64,000 nt of DNA from Balneolaceae bacterium UBA3186. GTDB taxonomy: Bacteria > Bacteroidota > Rhodothermia > Balneolales > Balneolaceae. The stretch spans positions 84,948-148,947 of the forward strand of contig DEXK01000006.1 of assembly GCA_002364085.1 (NCBI GenBank). The letters are read 5' to 3'. Both the position numbers and the translations under genes were made by a program. The stretch's first letter is position 1. Each line of letters opens with the position of its first letter. The notes under the pieces are model-generated. The model was not told the DNA's origin. It worked only from the letters and a program-made list of their open reading frames with translations, and ran no database searches. Shown here piece by piece: positions 62,401 to 64,000 of this stretch.

Positions 62401-64000
62401 ACATAGCATCCATATATATCACTGAAGATACATCCCAACTACTGATGTCTTGGTTAAATAAGGTTGCACTATTAAACATAGCTCCCATATTTGTAACAGC
62501 ACCAACATTCCAACTACTTAAATCTTGGTTGAATATCTGCGCATTAAAAAACATGGCATACATATTTGTAACAGAACTCACATCCCATTTACTTATGTCC
62601 TGATTGAATGTATGAGCATTGTTAAACATCTTCTCCATGTTAACTACCTGAGACACATCCCAGCTTGAAATATCTTGATCGAAGTTTGATTTTCCATCAA
62701 ATAAATAGCTCATATCGGTTATTCCACTAGTACAAGTAGAAGCCGCATTGTCTGTAGTAATTTGATTTTTTGATCGTTTGGTAAACACACGGTCTTCGCC
62801 TTTGTAGGATATGATTCCTTTTTCTCCCTCAACTGCATCAGTACATACTACCGTAATTCCGTTTACAAGAACACTGAACTTATCTGAATATTGAATTTCC
62901 AGTGTCATATTAAATTCCGAGGAAGTATGATTAGCTGTGCCACCAAAAGCGTTCGGAATAACTGTACTTATAGTAAATTCTTTTTCTACCGGAAAATCAT
63001 TTGCATCAACAAAATCAGAGACTAAGGCTCCCCAAACCCCCTCACCTTGATAAATAACATTTGGGAGCTCATTATTTGAATATTCATTAGGCTGCCAAAT
63101 TAAAAGTAACTCACCTTTGTGTGCGTCTGTAATTTGAAGTCCGTCGATACTCAATTTGAATTTAAAGTACTCTGTACCTTTTAGTGTCGGGTTTACTTGA
63201 ACGGGTGTCCATATAATATTTTCAGTATTAATAGCATCCCCTTCAAAATCCCAGTTATAAGTATCAATAATATTGATTCTCTTATCTAAATCTGAACCAG
63301 CATAAGTCAATCCAAGTGCACCAAATTTTATTGGATTTTCTTCGGTACCCAATTGGAGCGTTTGTGTATTCAATGCTTCAATTAACGCTGAATAATTAGA
63401 CTGGCTAAATGATGTATAATTTAGAAAATTACTAAAGTCAGTTACTGAGGACATATCCCAGTGACTGATATTCGTGTTAAAATTCGAGAAATCTATTACA
63501 AAATTAGGGTCATAGAACATCTCACTCATATTGGTAATCCCAGAGGTACAAACATTCTGTAATTCATCCCATCGCGTGGCATCATTTGCAATACTTCGTA
63601 ATGTTGTCTCATCTACCGTGGTATAAGTCACACCACCAACCACACCGGTATCGCCCGGAGAGGCGTCTTTACAGGTAATGGTTATGCCGTTATCAGCCAG
63701 CAAGAATAAGCTTGGTACTTCCACCCAAGGGCTGGAAACGGAAGTTCCTAGTTCAATGCCGTCATTAGGAGTCACCTCCACTTTTACAAACTTACCCGCT
63801 TGAGCTGAAGTTGGCGTAAAAGTGTTAGCCGTAGAGTCAGTGATGGCTGCCGCGTTGGTTCCATTTGCATCATCGGCAACATACCACTGGAAGGTACTGC
63901 CTGATTCGGCGTCGCCATCTGCGTCAGTAAAGGTGTAGCTTGCCATTAGTTGATCGCCTACTTTTGGCGTTCCGGCAATAAGAACGTCAGTGGCTACCGG
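56432..64000 (-). CDS. Giant BspA/DUF285-repeat surface protein with type IX-type sorting domain (5' end outside window)
   Basis: 2,522 residues visible; the frame stays open through 64000 (PVATDVLIAGTPKVGDQL precedes the first Met), so the true start lies further right. Order from right to left: an Ig-like module (63720-64000), six blocks of BspA-type repeats, and a C-terminal sorting domain (56432-56695, ELKQNYPNPFNPSTVITY ... MTLIK). The repeat unit is roughly FNQDISSWDVSSVTNMxxMF and occurs about 30 times. Blocks lie near 63255-63690, 61830-62870, 60485-61500, 59670-60480, 58730-59665 and 57060-58215. Three are preceded by a PKD-like module with FIVDWGDG. Each block ends in a conserved cap of about 50 residues beginning NYDSLLIxW and ending in W-x-F-x-D-G. 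Cadherin-like segments lie at 61505-61820 and 56700-57000. Likely a surface adhesin or matrix protein; DUF285 repeats form LRR-like solenoids. Confidence 0.9.
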   Translation of the reverse strand, partial: PVATDVLIAGTPKVGDQLMASYTFTDADGDAESGSTFQWYVADDANGTNAAAITDSTANTFTPTSAQAGKFVKVEVTPNDGIELGTSVSSPWVEVPSLFLLADNGITITCKDASPGDTGVVGGVTYTTVDETTLRSIANDATRWDELQNVCTSGITNMSEMFYDPNFVIDFSNFNTNISHWDMSSVTDFSNFLNYTSFSQSNYSALIEALNTQTLQLGTEENPIKFGALGLTYAGSDLDKRINIIDTYNWDFEGDAINTENIIWTPVQVNPTLKGTEYFKFKLSIDGLQITDAHKGELLLIWQPNEYSNNELPNVIYQGEGVWGALVSDFVDANDFPVEKEFTISTVIPNAFGGTANHTSSEFNMTLEIQYSDKFSVLVNGITVVCTDAVEGEKGIISYKGEDRVFTKRSKNQITTDNAASTCTSGITDMSYLFDGKSNFDQDISSWDVSQVVNMEKMFNNAHTFNQDISKWDVSSVTNMYAMFFNAQIFNQDLSSWNVGAVTNMGAMFNSATLFNQDISSWDVSSVIYMDAMFASTSAFDQPIGSWNVSSVEYMNVMFSGATAFNQDLSNWGEKTSKVSNMSLMFSHASAFNQDISSWNVSSVLNMENMFQEATSFNQDLSQWDVSNVVNMIGMFNGAVSFDQDLGDWDISKVQSFEDADAFYSFLGNSGLTTPNYDSLLIGWAALPSVERNMRLGVGNVKYTAAASAARAKLTNDPNNWIISDAGIFNTAPTVSTPIADVVVDENSGEYKIIVSPNFKDLETTSELLSYSVTEIDDQTLVIGLFKSDTLSLFPQQDQFGVANITVSASDREFSVADTFKVTVNEVLTVNPSNAFITTWTTTSTDETVTIPTSGGTEISDFEFIVDWGDGSVERITGDDPDPSHTYATAGTHTIQIEGIFPYMNAGADGDLNQLSSIEQWGNNAWENMVNTFAWGRNMEYKATDAPDLSKVTSTAGMFFAAEKLNGDFSGWNTSTVTDMSFMFDGATIFNGDISTWDVSKVTNMREMFQNADAFNQELSNWNVSSVTNMRGLFQDTDSFNGDVSTWNTGSATNMFGMFANATAFNQDVSGWDVSKVTDFGGMFLNAASFDQDISTWDISSAIRLDNNQYGFLQGSNLSMQNYDLLLNKWSKLENIPTGLSLNVGDVKYGAGERYKLDLMNLHNWSFTDGGFYNTFLTRWDIKESNPTINIPVAGLEELSEYDFTIDWGDGILERYTGDNPTISHTYSGIDATIIAISGTFPAMNAQSNSTSMPQLTEVARWGDIVWESMAYMFTNATNLEITAQDVPNLDNVSSIEGMFASFGTSKFNSDISGWDVSNITNMKLLFAGADAFNQDISVWDVGSVTTMESMFAQATSFDQNLGAWDIRNVVTFDGESGGSGFMDGTALSTVNYDSTLLGWADKLSVSTERTVSFGEAQRSILSNQAYEKLVELGWTFNDGGKVATFTTRWLTTSADETVTIPTGGGEEISDFDFVIDWGDGTIEKFSGLDDPDPSHTYASADTHTVSITGIFPHMDPVEEGKLDQLVSLENWGTIEWEKMDRMFAWGINMEYNATDVPDLSKVTDVRGMFFNTPKFNGDLSDWDVSNVERMESMFFKAVSFNSDISSWNVSNVTNMQSMFSEASSFNADISDWEVSKVTNMARMFREASSFNQDLSTWDVSQVTDMGGVFHNASEFNQNLGDWDITSVEILSDPPFGFLRGTNLSIANYDSLLIKWSQKNLPSNLTMDVDSTYYSRQAVSSRQRIINQFDWTFNDKGLEPIEYTFDIAKERFSADTKLLIQVLGNGEPVSQETGGVQWTATNMDNDNALSGFTKPVFNAENGTWELMTRNIKIANPEGVKFKLSATFEIPAVSFSETIGVDSVEMYNNFFLAENNYTVKANEQAEINEQGFVIIDGEPVTHTLRDRAGLIALLDADGNNPELVTSVTTGITDMSELFMTIGSFNQPIGRWDVSNVTNMYYMFAGWNRGRMCGFLTEPGDPCINNFNRMKFNQDISKWDVSSVTNMEGMFSNSLAFNSPINDWDVSNVTNMKSMFDDKIHFVFGSNWTDPFSNPQGRSQFNQPLDKWDVSSVTDMSFMFQYHRHFNQPIGIWDVSSVATMESMFEASVMFNQNIFLWLFRGNLDLRNTKKMFNLAQNFNNGQPKSSTPKSIASTDGEWGAKNLTDVSSMFFGAVSFNQDISNWDVSSVLYFDDSPNSNAKIANINGQATASSSTGSQHLEDKAVDATKLDDSIGDHDTQSARNQLKKSATFSNSSPDSIAGFLLGSGMNSDNASKMFVEWSKLDLQDGVSINIGTIELNEEGAAAMRVMRQANNMDITWGGQEGVDDSPMFSNLPDPFEVRTEDTQILNLWDYVSDTNTLDNQLDFRFDIISDSVETINFNPSNGIFSVTARPRADTFYVAIQVRNLDGIASYDTLEVQTDPSFATSAELMAELPVEAELKQNYPNPFNPSTVITYAVPQNGTVRLEVFDLIGRKVATLVDNERKAAGWYQITFDASNLASGIYFYRIVAGKHVDSKRMTLIK

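Noticed and set aside
1..64000. CRISPR array, tRNA or rRNA genes
   Set aside because: No regularly spaced identical direct repeats with unique spacers, and no tRNA or rRNA signatures were noticed; a covariance-model scan was not possible.

Overview
The window is about 64 kb of AT-rich, densely coding bacterial chromosome. Several traits point to the Bacteroidota/Rhodothermota/Balneolota (FCB) group, most likely a Balneolaceae-like marine heterotroph: three proteins end in the type IX secretion-type sorting domain with the NYPNPFNPTT signature; there is a TonB-dependent receptor with a carboxypeptidase-regulatory N-domain, a short RpoD without the long region 1.1, an ATP-dependent PEP carboxykinase, few Shine-Dalgarno sequences and some TAnnTTTG promoter-like boxes. 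The genus is an inference. No rRNA, tRNA, CRISPR array, prophage or intact insertion sequence was seen.

Layout. 1-705: N-terminus of a type IIG-like restriction-modification enzyme, cut by the window edge. 831-8696: a leftward run gatB, thioredoxin-fold lipoprotein, tpiA, purD, secreted NHL propeller, luxE-like, luxC-like, mostly with overlaps or gaps of a few bases. 8820-11638: two tandem secreted proteins with near-identical C-termini. 11668-13638: agmatine deiminase and N-carbamoylputrescine amidase (agmatine to putrescine). 13862-16265: pckA and a ribbon-helix-helix/PIN toxin-antitoxin pair. 16262-22247: prfA, a four-helix-bundle protein, purK, purE, an RRM protein, a UPF0145 protein, dnaJ and grpE. 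22401-32590: TonB receptor with a GDSL lipoprotein, another GDSL protein, a SIMPL protein, and tesA divergent from ybbA-ybbP as in E. coli. 32679-43155: OmpA-type lipoprotein, corA, a FadL-like porin, an extreme low-complexity lipoprotein, a propeller-sensor histidine kinase with its NarL-type regulator, a GNAT-like protein and rpoD. 43432-48917: a secreted protein of unknown function, a DUF5683-like protein and ccmF-ccmE-ccmD-ccmC, whose CcmE has the Cys-type haem motif. 49414-56211: PH/SHOCT protein, lipoprotein, S9 dipeptidyl peptidase, MFS exporter, M28 peptidase, small zinc-ribbon protein. 56432-64000: the C-terminal 2,522 residues of a giant BspA/DUF285 surface protein, 5' end outside the window.

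The genes are mainly housekeeping (purine synthesis, translation, chaperones, cytochrome c maturation, gluconeogenesis) mixed with envelope and secreted proteins: TonB and FadL import, extracellular peptidases, GDSL esterases and a T9SS-type adhesin. The most unusual layer is intergenic: many different families of small inverted repeats lie between genes. One of them, sharing an 18-base core at two loci, sits in frame inside the luxE-like gene, and its flanking arms appear to be inverted copies of the local host sequence.
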